DNA from: Bradyrhizobium lupini | Lineage (GTDB): Bacteria; Pseudomonadota; Alphaproteobacteria; Rhizobiales; Xanthobacteraceae | DNA: 64,000 nt | Reading direction: 5' to 3' | NCBI RefSeq assembly: GCF_040939785.1 | Contig: NZ_CP162553.1 | Location: 4,855,001 to 4,919,000, forward strand | In this document: piece by piece, positions 45,777 to 54,554 of the stretch | Position numbering within the stretch: the first letter of the stretch is position 1 | Layout of the letters: every line of letters begins with the position of its first letter | Notes under the pieces: model-generated | Database searches by the model: none | Told to the model about the DNA's origin: nothing | Seen by the model: the letters and a program-made list of their open reading frames with translations, nothing else | Program-made: the position numbers and the translations under genes

Positions 45777-46505
45777 ATGGACCAGACGACGCCGATTCTG
45801 CTGGTTCCGGGATTAGCCTCCTCGGCCCGGATCTATGCACCGGTGATCCCGTCGCTGTGGCAGTTCGGCCCGGTGATGGTCGCCAACCATATTCGCGATG
45901 ACAGCATGGCGGCGATCGCCCGGCGGGTGCTGAGCGAGGCGCCGCCGCGCTTCGCGCTCGCCGGCCATTCCATGGGCGGCTACATCGCCCTCGAGATCAT
46001 GCGCCAGGCGCCCGAGCGGGTGGCCAGGCTCGCGCTGATCAACACTCAGGCGCGGCCCGACACGGAGGAGGCGACCGCACGCCGCCGCGGCCTGATGGAG
46101 CTGGCCCGGCGCGGGGAGCTGCGTGCCGCGCGCGAGGAGATGTTTCCCGAACTGGTGCATCCGTCGCGCCGCGACGATGCAGGCATTCGCCAGCTCGTAC
46201 ACGAGCAGGGCGATGACGTCGGCGTCGAAGGCTATCTGCGGCAGCAGACCGCGATCATCGCGCGGGTGGATTCACGGCCGACGCTTGCGACGATCAAATG
46301 CCCGACATTGGTGCTGACGGGCGATCAGGACAACACGATTCCCAACGCATTCTCGAAGGAGATGGCGGAGGGCATTGCCGGCGCAAGGCTCGTCGTTCTG
46401 GAGAATTGCGGACACCTGCCGCAACCGGAGCAGCCTGCGGCGACGGTGCGGGCGCTGGTCGAATGGCTGGGAACCCCGGTTGTCTCCGGGCTGCGAACGG
46501 CCTAG
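45777..46505 (+). CDS. Alpha/beta hydrolase
   Basis: A 242-residue alpha/beta-fold hydrolase. The nucleophile elbow is GHSMGGYIALE (Ser about 63), the acid is probably Asp in LTGDQDNTIP and the base His in ENCGHLPQPEQP. It lacks a signal peptide, so acts in the cytoplasm. Substrate unknown; esterases, haloperoxidases and ring-cleavage hydrolases share this layout. GGGAGG precedes the ATG. The YqeY-family gene follows after 33 bases. Confidence 0.85.
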   Translation: MDQTTPILLVPGLASSARIYAPVIPSLWQFGPVMVANHIRDDSMAAIARRVLSEAPPRFALAGHSMGGYIALEIMRQAPERVARLALINTQARPDTEEATARRRGLMELARRGELRAAREEMFPELVHPSRRDDAGIRQLVHEQGDDVGVEGYLRQQTAIIARVDSRPTLATIKCPTLVLTGDQDNTIPNAFSKEMAEGIAGARLVVLENCGHLPQPEQPAATVRALVEWLGTPVVSGLRTA

Positions 46506-46538
46506 ATCAGGCGTCGGATAGTCTAGGGGATCACGATC

Positions 46539-46994
46539 ATGCTGCGCGACGACATCAACAATGCGGTCAAGGAGGCCATGAAGGCCAAGGAAGAGCGCAA
46601 GCTGTCCACGCTGCGCATGGTCAACTCGACCATCAAGAACGCCGACATCGAGGCGCGCGGCAACGGCAAGCCGCCGCTCTCGGACGCGGACTTGCTCGGC
46701 GTGTTTCAGAAGATGATCAAGCAGCGCCAGGAATCGGTTGAGCTCTACGAGAAGGGCGGCCGTGCCGAACTCGCCGCGCAGGAGCGCGACGAGATCGCGG
46801 TGATCTCCGCGTACTTGCCGAAGCAGATGTCGGATGACGACGTCAAGAAGGTGATCTCGGACGCGATCGCCGAGACCGGCGCCGCCGGCATGAAGGACAT
46901 GGGCAAGGTGATCGCCGTGTTGAAGACCAAGTACGCCGGCCAGATGGATTTCGGCAAGGCCTCTGGTTTGGTGAAGGCTGCTCTGACGGGCTAG
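46539..46994 (+). CDS. GatB/YqeY domain-containing protein
   Basis: A 151-residue protein of the YqeY family: LRDDINNAVKEAMKAKEERK at the start, a helical bundle with IKQRQESVELYEKGGR, and the tail domain YLPKQMSDDDVKKVIS related to the C-terminal tRNA-binding part of GatB. It may bind tRNA; the exact role is unknown. In many alphaproteobacteria this gene sits between carA and dnaG-rpoD; here the same four landmarks occur in that order with about 14 kb of other genes inserted before dnaG. Confidence 0.9.
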   Translation: MLRDDINNAVKEAMKAKEERKLSTLRMVNSTIKNADIEARGNGKPPLSDADLLGVFQKMIKQRQESVELYEKGGRAELAAQERDEIAVISAYLPKQMSDDDVKKVISDAIAETGAAGMKDMGKVIAVLKTKYAGQMDFGKASGLVKAALTG

Positions 46995-47040
46995 GCGGCC
47001 GCGCCGAAGGTTTGCCAGGAGCTGACAGACTATCATCCTG

Positions 47041-47125
47041 GTCACGCCCGGCCTTGTGCCGGGCATCCACGTTCTTCAAAATGGAGAGAAAGAACGTGGA
47101 TGGCCGGGACGAGCCCGGCCATGAC
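47041..47125. repeat. Palindromic interspersed repeat, GCCGGGCATCCACGTTCTT type (copy 1)
   Basis: CCCGGCCTTGTGCCGGGCATCCACGTTCTT-type left arm pairs with the right arm AAGAACGTGGATGGCCGGGACGAGCCCGG around a short loop. It is the same family as the copy at 48308-48386; the two flank the epoxide hydrolase gene. Confidence 0.8.
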
Positions 47126-47154
47126 GAGAACCTCCGATGAGCAGGGCCTCTCCC

Positions 47155-48291
47155 ATGACCGCCATCAAGCCGTTCCGCATCGCCATCAGCGACGACGTCC
47201 TCACCGACCTCAAGTCGCGCCTCGCCCGCACGCGCTGGCCGGAGGCGGAGCTGGTCGATGATTGGAGCCAGGGCGCGCCGCTGGCATGGATCCAGGAAAT
47301 CTGCACCTATTGGGCTGATGGCTACGACTGGCGCGCGCGCGAAGCGAAACTCAACTGCTTCGAGCAGTTCACCACCGAGATCGACGGGCTCGACATCCAC
47401 TTCCTGCATGCGCGCTCGAAGGAGCCGTCGGCACTGCCGCTGATCATCACCCATGGCTGGCCCGGCTCGATCGTCGAATTCCAGAAGGTGATCGCGCCCT
47501 TGGTCGATCCTGTCGCGCATGGCGGCAATCCTGCCGATGCCTTCCACGTTGTCTGCCCGTCGCTGCCGGGCTTTGGCTTTTCCGGCAAACCCAAGACCAC
47601 CGGCTGGGGCGTCGATCGTATCGCCGCGACCTGGGCCCAGCTGATGGACCGGCTCGGCTATATCAGGTACGGCGCGCAGGGCGGCGACTGGGGCTCGGCA
47701 GTGACGACCTCGCTTGGCATGCAGGACGCCGAGCATTGCGCCGGCATCCACATCACGCTCGCCTTCAACGCCGCGCCGAAAGTCGAGGGCGAACCGACGC
47801 CGGAAGAGAAGCGCGCGCTCGCCGGCCTCCAGCATTACGTCGACCTCGACTCCGGCTATTCGAAGCAGCAATCGACGCGGCCGCAGACACTCGGCTACGG
47901 CTTGACGGATTCGGCGAGCGGGCAGGCGGCCTGGATTCTGGAAAAATTCTGGGCCTGGACCGATTGCAACGGTCATCCCGAGAACATCTTCACCAAGGAC
48001 GAGCTGCTCGACAACGTCATGCTCTACTGGGCGACGGAGACCGCGACCTCGTCGGCGCGGCTCTATTGGGAAAGCTTTGGCAAGCGCCGGACCACGCCGG
48101 TCGTCAAGGTGCCGACGGGCGTGGCTGTCTTTCCCAGGGAGATCATCACGCCGGTGCGGCGCTGGATGGAGCCGAACTTCCGCAACATCACGCATTGGAG
48201 CGAGATGGAGAAGGGCGGCCATTTCGCCGCATTCGAGCAGCCGGAGCTGTATGTCGGCGAGGTCAGAAAGTTCTTCCGGACGGTGCGCTGA
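47155..48291 (+). CDS. Epoxide hydrolase (EHN-domain type)
   Basis: A 378-residue alpha/beta hydrolase of the microsomal-epoxide-hydrolase class. The N-terminal EHN domain (about 5-110: FRIAISDDVLTDLKSRLART) precedes the catalytic core with oxyanion motif HGWPGS, nucleophile Asp in GGDWGSAV (about 170), and base His in KGGHFAAFEQPE near the C-terminus. It adds water to epoxides; natural substrate unknown. No signal peptide. ATG 47155 has AGGG upstream; an ATG six codons earlier is equally possible. It is enclosed by two copies of one palindromic repeat family. Confidence 0.88.
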   Translation: MTAIKPFRIAISDDVLTDLKSRLARTRWPEAELVDDWSQGAPLAWIQEICTYWADGYDWRAREAKLNCFEQFTTEIDGLDIHFLHARSKEPSALPLIITHGWPGSIVEFQKVIAPLVDPVAHGGNPADAFHVVCPSLPGFGFSGKPKTTGWGVDRIAATWAQLMDRLGYIRYGAQGGDWGSAVTTSLGMQDAEHCAGIHITLAFNAAPKVEGEPTPEEKRALAGLQHYVDLDSGYSKQQSTRPQTLGYGLTDSASGQAAWILEKFWAWTDCNGHPENIFTKDELLDNVMLYWATETATSSARLYWESFGKRRTTPVVKVPTGVAVFPREIITPVRRWMEPNFRNITHWSEMEKGGHFAAFEQPELYVGEVRKFFRTVR

Positions 48292-48307
48292 GACGCATTC
48301 TCCGTCA

Positions 48308-48386
48308 GGCCCGGACTTGTCCCGGGCATCCGCGCCCTTAAACTCAGGTCAAACAAGAACGTGGATGGCCGGGACAAGTCCGGTCA
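48308..48386. repeat. Palindromic interspersed repeat, GCCGGGCATCCACGTTCTT type (copy 2)
   Basis: Arms CCCGGACTTGTCCCGGGCATCC and GGATGGCCGGGACAAGTCCGG pair across a loop of about 35 bases. The repeat ends 24 bases before the acyl-CoA synthetase start and so lies within its leader. Confidence 0.8.
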
Positions 48387-48409
48387 GACGACGCTGCCGG
48401 GAAACGACC

Positions 48410-50020
48410 ATGCTCACCGAAGCCAGCACCTATGACGAACTCTACGGCAATTTCCGCTGGGAGATCCCGGCGCGCTTCAACCTGGCGGAGGCCTGCTGCG
48501 ATCGCCACGCCGACGGCACCGGCCGGCTGGCGCTGGTCTATCTCGATGAGAACGGCGCCATCACGCGCACATCCTTCGACGATGTCGCGGAGATGTCGCG
48601 CCGCTTCGCCAATGTGCTGAGGGCGGATGGCCTTGTCCGCGGCGACCGCGTCGCGGTGTTCCTGTCGCAGTCGCTGGAGCTGCCGATCGCGCACATGGCC
48701 GCGTTCCGTTCGGCGATGATCTCCATTCCGCTGTTCGCATTGTTCGGCGAAGACGCGCTGGAATTCCGCCTGTCGAACTCGCAAGCGAGGGCGATCGTCA
48801 CCGACGAGGGTGGCTGGGAGAAGCTTTCGAAGATTCGCGACCGTCTGCCGGAGCTGAAGAAGGTCTACATCGTTGGCGAACGAACGCCGGCGGGTACGAC
48901 ATCGTTCTGGAATTCGGTCAAGGCTGCATCGCCCGACTTCAGGCTGGTGGACACGTCTGCTGACGATCCCGCGCTGATCATCTACACCTCGGGCACGACG
49001 GGCAATCCGAAGGGCGCGCTGCACGCCCACCGCGTCGTGCTCGGACATCTCCCCAATGTCGAGATGTGCCACAACTTCCTGCCGCGCCCCGGCGATCTGA
49101 TGTGGACGCCGGCGGACTGGGCCTGGATCGGCGGCCTCATCAACGGCCTGTTCGCGTTCTGGTACCACGGCATTCCCCTGGTCGGTCACCGCGCGCGAAA
49201 GTTCGAGCCGCAAGCGGCGATGCAGATGATGGCCGATCTCGGCGTGCGTAATGTGTTCCTGCCGCCGACCGCGCTGAAGCTGATGCGGCAGGCCGGCGTG
49301 ACGCATTCCGGCATCAAGCTGCGCAGCATCTTTACCGGCGGCGAGTCCCTCGGCGGCGAGCTGCTCGGCTGGGTGCGCGAGACCTTCGGCGTCGACGCGC
49401 ACGAGGTGTTTGGCCAGACCGAATGCAATCTCGTGATCGGCAGCAACGCGAATCTGTTTCCGATCCGCCCCGGTTCGATGGGCAAGGCGACGCCGGGTTT
49501 CGACGTCCGCATCGTCAATGACAGAGGCGAGGAGCAGCCACGTGGCCAGCGCGGCATCATCGGGGTGCGCCAACCCTGTCCTTGCACGATGCTCGAATAC
49601 TGGCGCAATCCGGAGGCAACGTCGAAGAAATATGCCGGCGAGTTCCTGCTCACCGGCGATCTCGGGGTGCAGGACGAGGACGGTTACTTCTGGTACGTCA
49701 GCCGCGAGGACGACGTCATCACCACCGCCGGCTATCGTGTCGGCCCGTCCGAAATCGAGCACACGCTGATGAAGCACCCGGCGGTGGCGATGGCGGCGGT
49801 GGTCGGCATTCCCGATCCGATCCGCACTGAATCGATCAAGGCCTGGATCGTGCTGCGCCCGGGCTTTGCCGCCAGCGACGCACTCGCGCGCGAGATCCAG
49901 GAGTTCGTCAAGGTGCAACTCGCCGCCCACGAATACCCACGGTTCGTGGAGTTCGCGGAGACACTTCCAATGACCGCCACCGGAAAGGTGCTGCGGCGCG
50001 AGCTGCGGACGAGGGGTTAG
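48410..50020 (+). CDS. Acyl-CoA synthetase (AMP-forming)
   Basis: A 536-residue ANL-superfamily enzyme that activates a carboxylic acid to its CoA thioester through an acyl-adenylate. The P-loop motif is YTSGTTGNPKG (about 190), then FGQTECNLVIG (A5), TGDLGVQDEDGYFWYVSREDD (A7-A8) and the C-terminal Lys in TATGKVLRREL (A10). The ATG at 48410 matches the family start (ASTYDELYGNFRWEIPARFN). The closest families are medium-chain or benzoate-type acyl-CoA synthetases. A MarR gene begins nine bases after the stop, so the pair is probably an operon. Confidence 0.9.
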   Translation: MLTEASTYDELYGNFRWEIPARFNLAEACCDRHADGTGRLALVYLDENGAITRTSFDDVAEMSRRFANVLRADGLVRGDRVAVFLSQSLELPIAHMAAFRSAMISIPLFALFGEDALEFRLSNSQARAIVTDEGGWEKLSKIRDRLPELKKVYIVGERTPAGTTSFWNSVKAASPDFRLVDTSADDPALIIYTSGTTGNPKGALHAHRVVLGHLPNVEMCHNFLPRPGDLMWTPADWAWIGGLINGLFAFWYHGIPLVGHRARKFEPQAAMQMMADLGVRNVFLPPTALKLMRQAGVTHSGIKLRSIFTGGESLGGELLGWVRETFGVDAHEVFGQTECNLVIGSNANLFPIRPGSMGKATPGFDVRIVNDRGEEQPRGQRGIIGVRQPCPCTMLEYWRNPEATSKKYAGEFLLTGDLGVQDEDGYFWYVSREDDVITTAGYRVGPSEIEHTLMKHPAVAMAAVVGIPDPIRTESIKAWIVLRPGFAASDALAREIQEFVKVQLAAHEYPRFVEFAETLPMTATGKVLRRELRTRG

Positions 50021-50029
50021 CTTCCTGCA

Positions 50030-50497
50030 ATGGCAAAGACGTCTCAAGCCGCGGGGCTTCACCGCGCTTCACTTGCGAAGCTGAGCGAACTCGATGCGGC
50101 GCTGGAGCTCATGTATTACGGCTGGCGCGGCATGACACTCGAAGCCGACGCATATCTCGCCAAGCAAGGACTGTCGCGCCCGCACCATCGCATCCTCTAC
50201 GTGGTGGCGCGCCGGCCCGATATCGCGATCGGCTCGCTGATCGAGATCCTCGGCATTTCCAAGCAGGCCCTGAACCGGCCGCTCAATTTGTTGCTTGAGC
50301 GCAAGCTCCTGACCTCAAAACGCTCGCCCGAGCAGCATCGCTCGAAGCTGCTGCGCCTGACGGCCGCGGGGCAGCGCATCGAGCAGCGCGCATCGGACCA
50401 CGAGCGCAAGGTGCTGCGCGAGGCGTTCGATCGCGTCGGAGCGACAGGTGCGGCTGCGTGGATGGGCGTGATGGAGGCGATCGCCGACACCAACTGA
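50030..50497 (+). CDS. MarR family transcriptional regulator
   Basis: A 155-residue winged-helix regulator. The HTH lies at about 55-120: LSRPHHRILYVVARRPD, LGISKQALNRPLNLLLER and the wing LTSKRSPEQHRSKLLRLT. It is nine bases behind the acyl-CoA synthetase gene, and MarR proteins encoded with acyl-CoA synthetases often respond to the CoA thioester product. It probably represses its own operon; I do not see a clear operator, since the leader is occupied by a palindromic repeat. Confidence 0.88.
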   Translation: MAKTSQAAGLHRASLAKLSELDAALELMYYGWRGMTLEADAYLAKQGLSRPHHRILYVVARRPDIAIGSLIEILGISKQALNRPLNLLLERKLLTSKRSPEQHRSKLLRLTAAGQRIEQRASDHERKVLREAFDRVGATGAAAWMGVMEAIADTN

Positions 50498-50578
50498 CGA
50501 TTCCTGAAGTCAACATGGTTGACATGAGGAGCGGGCTTTGCCACTTTCCTGGCCAACGAGCCGTGGGAGGGCTCCGCC

Positions 50579-51022
50579 ATGCGTCTTTCGGATATCGTGC
50601 TGCTCCTCAACGCGCTCTGGTTCGGCGGCGCCTTCATCCAGTTCAGCATTGCGCAAGCCAATACACTGAAGATTCTCCTGCCGCGGGAAGAGCGCACCAA
50701 TCCGATCGCGCCGACATTGTCGGCCAGCGTGGCATTCCTTGGCGGCATCAATCTGCCGATCGGCCTTCTGTCGCTCTACCTTCTGGCAGCCCGTCCGGTC
50801 TTCTTCCAGCCGGTCGAAGCGCAGCTGGTGCTGTTCCTGTTCTTTGCCGCCTGCCATTTCAGCCAGTTCGCCTACAACCTTCCGGTCCTGCTGCGCGGAG
50901 GACGCGTCGGGGTCGCTTATTGGCCCGTGTTGAAAGGCCCGATGCTCAGGATCTTCGTCATCGACGCGGCCTTGTTCGTGGCCAATCTGGGTGCGGCGCT
51001 TCTCCTCGCGTCGCGCTCCTGA
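50579..51022 (+). CDS. Four-helix membrane protein of unknown function
   Basis: A 147-residue protein with four hydrophobic segments (about 5-27, 48-70, 78-98 and 118-143), starting MRLSDIVLLLNALWFGGAFI. I do not recognise a family. GGGAGG lies just before the ATG. It converges tail to tail with the hybrid kinase without a single base between the stop codons. Confidence 0.65.
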   Translation: MRLSDIVLLLNALWFGGAFIQFSIAQANTLKILLPREERTNPIAPTLSASVAFLGGINLPIGLLSLYLLAARPVFFQPVEAQLVLFLFFAACHFSQFAYNLPVLLRGGRVGVAYWPVLKGPMLRIFVIDAALFVANLGAALLLASRS

Positions 51023-53251
51023 CTACCGCGACGGCGTCGACAGCGCAGATCGCAGCATGGCGGCGAGGTCTCGCCGCCGGAACGGCTTGGTCAGGATGCG
51101 GGCATCGCCGATTGCGTCGGGCGCCGAGACCGGATTTTGGCTGTAGCCGGAGGTGAAGAGCACCTTGAGCCCGGGTCGCAGCTGGATTGCTTGCCGGGCA
51201 AGCTCCGGCCCGAACATGCCGCCGGGCATCACGACGTCGGTGAACAGCAGGTCGATATCCCCGGACTGGCGCAACAAGTCGAGCGCCGCCGGGCCGCTCG
51301 CGGCCGTGATGACGCGATAGCCGAGCGTCTTCAGCTCGCTTTCGACATAAGTCCGAACCATGTCGTTGTCTTCGACGACGAGAATGGTCTCGCTTCCTTC
51401 GCGCGTGACGATCCCTTCGGCGGGTGAGGCGTCCTCGTTTGGCGGTGTTGCCAGGCGGGGAAAGAACAGCCTGACGGTGCTGCCTTGTCTCGGTGCGGAC
51501 TGCATCTGCACCAGCCCGCCGGACTGCCGCACAAAACCGTAGACCATGCTCAGGCCGAGCCCGGTCCCCTTGCCGACCTCCTTGGTGGTGAAGAACGGCT
51601 CGAACGCCCGGCTCGCCACCTCGGCGGTCATGCCGCTGCCGGTGTCGATCACGGCCACCATGACATAGTCGCCTGGTCGCGGTTCGCCATTGATGTCCAA
51701 GTCGGATTCACCGAGCGAGACGTTGCGCGCCTCGATGGTCAGCCTGCCGCCCAACTGCATGACATCGCGCGCGTTGAGCACGAGATTGAGCAGCGCAGTC
51801 GTGAGCTGGCCGGGATCGACGCTGATCAACCACAGGTCCGGTGCGAGCGCGAAGGTGCATTCGATGTGCTCGCCCAAGGGGCGGCGCAACAAGTGCTCCA
51901 CCTCCTTAATCTTTTCGCCGATGTCGATGTCTCGCGGCCTCAGGGGCTGCTTGCGCGCGAAGGCGAGCAGGCTCCGCGTCAGGTCGGAGCCGCGTTCGGC
52001 AGCTGTCGCGATGTCGCCGGCGATCCGGTGCAACTCCTTGTTCCCCGCCAGCCTGTCGGCAAGGTGCTCCGAATTGCCGAGAATGACGGTGAGGAGATTG
52101 TTGAAGTCATGCGCCACACCGCCGGTGAGCTGACCCATGGCCTCCATCTTCTGGGATTGGCTGAGCTTCTGGTTGAGGTCCGCGATGGCCGCCCGTTGCT
52201 GCTCAAGCGATTCGGCAGTGTCGTTGAGCAGGGTCATCAATCCGCCCAGCTCGCCGCGCGGATGGGGAGGAGGAATTCGCGCGTTGAGATCGCCGAGCCC
52301 GAGTCTCTTCGCCATGTTGGCGAGCCGCCCGACCTGGCGCCCGACGCTCACGGTCGCGAGGATCCATACGCCGGCCAGCAGCAGCAGCAAGGCCACCGCG
52401 AGGATCGCCATATCCTCATAGAGCCGGCGATTCGCCGCCGCGACCAATCCGTCCTTGGACCGTCCGACCAGGATGTAGAGGCCGGCATCACGGATCGAAG
52501 GTGAGTGGGCGACGGCCCAGACCTGCGTGCGGCCGTCGCGATCGGTCACTTCCTGAAATGCCTTTTGATCGGGAGCCGTCGCGAAGCCGAGCAGGTCGGA
52601 TCCCGCGATCGACGCGCCCACGGGCGCGGTCCAGCCGGCTCCCGAGGGAGCGACGAGAACGGTGCCCTTGCCGTCGATGAGCAGAATATCCTTCTCGGCG
52701 AGCAGCCGCTTGTGGTGATACTCGGCGAATTTGCGCAGGTTGAACGAGGCAAGCAGCACCAGCTTCAGCGCGCCCGCCTCCGATCGCACCGGATATGCGA
52801 TCTGGAGCACCGATATTCCGGTCAGCCGGCCGAATACCGGCTCAACCACGACGTTGCGCGAGACCAGGGCCTGCTTGAAATAGGCGCGATCCCTCAGATC
52901 GAGGGTGCGGTTGGTCCGCAGCGAGTCGCAGAACAGGCTGCCGTCCGGATCGATGGTCAGGATTCCCGTGAACTGAGGGTATTCCTCGCGCACGTCCGAC
53001 AGAAACGCCGAGCACGCCGCCTTGTCGCGCGTGTCGAGGTCGCGCGCGCGGGCCAGACCATAGTGAAGCTGAGCGGTGCCCTGAATCTTCCCACCCAGAT
53101 CGCTCGCAATGTCGTCGGCCGAGGCCGACAGATTGGCCAGGGCGGCGTTGACTTCACTGCTCCGGTTCTGCACGAAACGCAGCCCGACGAGGCTCGCCGG
53201 CACCAGCATGGCCGCGATGACGAGTATCAGTAGTCGGGTACGCAAGCTCAT
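51023..53251 (-). CDS. Membrane-bound hybrid sensor histidine kinase
   Basis: A 742-residue sensor. A membrane helix at about 7-25 and another at 281-303 enclose a periplasmic Cache-like ligand domain (about 30-270). HAMP follows (about 304-357), then HisKA with His381 in GGVAHDFNNLLTV, HATPase_c (GSGMTAEVASRAFEPFFTTK, GKGTGLGLSMVYGFV), and a C-terminal receiver domain with phospho-acceptor Asp672 in LLFTDVVMPGG. The architecture fits chemical sensing of small organic molecules. No response regulator gene is adjacent, so the partner is elsewhere. Confidence 0.92.
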   Translation of the reverse strand: MSLRTRLLILVIAAMLVPASLVGLRFVQNRSSEVNAALANLSASADDIASDLGGKIQGTAQLHYGLARARDLDTRDKAACSAFLSDVREEYPQFTGILTIDPDGSLFCDSLRTNRTLDLRDRAYFKQALVSRNVVVEPVFGRLTGISVLQIAYPVRSEAGALKLVLLASFNLRKFAEYHHKRLLAEKDILLIDGKGTVLVAPSGAGWTAPVGASIAGSDLLGFATAPDQKAFQEVTDRDGRTQVWAVAHSPSIRDAGLYILVGRSKDGLVAAANRRLYEDMAILAVALLLLLAGVWILATVSVGRQVGRLANMAKRLGLGDLNARIPPPHPRGELGGLMTLLNDTAESLEQQRAAIADLNQKLSQSQKMEAMGQLTGGVAHDFNNLLTVILGNSEHLADRLAGNKELHRIAGDIATAAERGSDLTRSLLAFARKQPLRPRDIDIGEKIKEVEHLLRRPLGEHIECTFALAPDLWLISVDPGQLTTALLNLVLNARDVMQLGGRLTIEARNVSLGESDLDINGEPRPGDYVMVAVIDTGSGMTAEVASRAFEPFFTTKEVGKGTGLGLSMVYGFVRQSGGLVQMQSAPRQGSTVRLFFPRLATPPNEDASPAEGIVTREGSETILVVEDNDMVRTYVESELKTLGYRVITAASGPAALDLLRQSGDIDLLFTDVVMPGGMFGPELARQAIQLRPGLKVLFTSGYSQNPVSAPDAIGDARILTKPFRRRDLAAMLRSALSTPSR

Positions 53252-53561
53252 CGGTCGGACGGTCCATTCGAGTCATCGCGCTCGTTCAAAGACTCAATTT
53301 GCGGCACCACCCGCCGCTCAGTCCATAGGCATCGGGTCGAAAAAGTCCCCGACGGGGAAAGATTTCGAGCCGCGGGCAGGACGGATGAGCTTCCCGAAGG
53401 ACGCGCGCCGTCGGCGCGGTGGTTTTCCCGGGTCTGCGCCGGCGGCTTCGGGATACTGTCGTCCAGCCAACAACTCGCGCGTGCGCACCTGCCGCGGGGA
53501 CGCTAAGATCGAGTCAATCCGCGTGCGACGGAGATCGCGCCGGCGAACGAGGAGGAAGCTG
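53252..53561. other. Intergenic region between kinase and DUF2189 gene
   Basis: No gene, repeat or RNA structure that I can support in these 310 bases. The two divergent promoters should lie here. Confidence 0.5.
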
Positions 53562-54335
53562 ATGTCCATTTCGGGCAAGGTCGACCCGGTGGTGCGTCCC
53601 GTCGCGGCGACCGACATCGCCGAGGCGCTGGTCGAAGGCCTGCGGGATTTCCAGGCGCTGCCGCTTTACGGCCTCTGCTTCGGTACGCTCTACGCCGCCG
53701 GCGGCATCGCCATCATGCTGTGCTTCACTGCGTTCGGCATGGTCTATCTGGTCTATCCGCTGGCCGCCGGCTTCGCGCTGCTCGGGCCATTCGTGGCGAT
53801 CGGGCTCTATGAAGTCAGCCGCCGTCGCGAGCGCGGCGAGCCCGTCTCGCTCGGCGCGATCTGGTCGGCTGTGCGCGCGCGCAGCGAGATCGGCTGGATG
53901 GCCTTCGTCACGCTGTTCGTGTTCGTGGTCTGGATGTATCAGGTGCGGCTTCTGATCGCGCTGCTGCTTGGCCTGCATGCCTCGTTCTCGAGCCTGCAGG
54001 AGTTCATGACGGTGGTGCTGACCACGAACGAGGGCCTGCTGTTCCTCGGCATCGGCAACGCGGTCGGCGCGGTGCTGTCGCTGATCCTGTTTTCGCTGAC
54101 GGTCGTGTCGTTTCCGCTGCTGCTCGACCGCGAGGTCGATTTCGTCACGGCGATGGTGACAAGCGTGCGCGCGGTCGTGGCCAGCCCGCTGCCGATGATT
54201 GGCTGGGCCGCGGTGATCGTGATGGTCCTGATCGTCTCGGCGCTGCCGTATTTTCTGGGGCTGGTGGTGACGCTGCCCGTGCTCGGGCACGCGACCTGGC
54301 ATCTTTATCGGCGGATCGTGGTGCCGGTGGCGTAG
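53562..54335 (+). CDS. DUF2189 family membrane protein
   Basis: A 257-residue protein with about six membrane helices. DIAEALVEGLRDFQALPLYG followed by the first helix, and FALLGPFVAIGLYEVSRRRERGE after the second, are the conserved features of the DUF2189 family. LLLDREVDFVTAMVTSVRAV precedes the last pair of helices. Inner membrane; function unknown. ATG 53562 has GAGGAGG upstream. Confidence 0.85.
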   Translation: MSISGKVDPVVRPVAATDIAEALVEGLRDFQALPLYGLCFGTLYAAGGIAIMLCFTAFGMVYLVYPLAAGFALLGPFVAIGLYEVSRRRERGEPVSLGAIWSAVRARSEIGWMAFVTLFVFVVWMYQVRLLIALLLGLHASFSSLQEFMTVVLTTNEGLLFLGIGNAVGAVLSLILFSLTVVSFPLLLDREVDFVTAMVTSVRAVVASPLPMIGWAAVIVMVLIVSALPYFLGLVVTLPVLGHATWHLYRRIVVPVA

Positions 54336-54362
54336 CGGGAAGCCGGACGCAACGGCAGCGAG

Positions 54363-54554
54363 CTATTCGCCGGTTGCCAGCCGGCGTTCGCCGGATGAGG
54401 TCAGTTCGAGTTCGCCGAGGCGCCTGATTGCATAACCGAGGTTGGTCAGGCGCTCGCCGTGCGCTTGCGGGATTTCGCCTTGCGCCTTGCCCTTGCCGAT
54501 CTCGGCCAAGGACGCAAATTCATCGGCGCTGAGTGCAACGCTGCTGTCTCTCAT
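54363..54554 (-). CDS. Small wHTH-like protein coupled to transglutaminase
   Basis: A 63-residue soluble protein: MRDSSVALSADEFASLAEIG, a Lys/Gln-rich middle, then LTNLGYAIRRLGELELTSSG, which has the rhythm of a winged-helix C-terminal half. Its ATG overlaps the TGA of the transglutaminase-like gene (ATGA), indicating translational coupling. Specific function unknown. Confidence 0.6.
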   Translation of the reverse strand: MRDSSVALSADEFASLAEIGKGKAQGEIPQAHGERLTNLGYAIRRLGELELTSSGERRLATGE

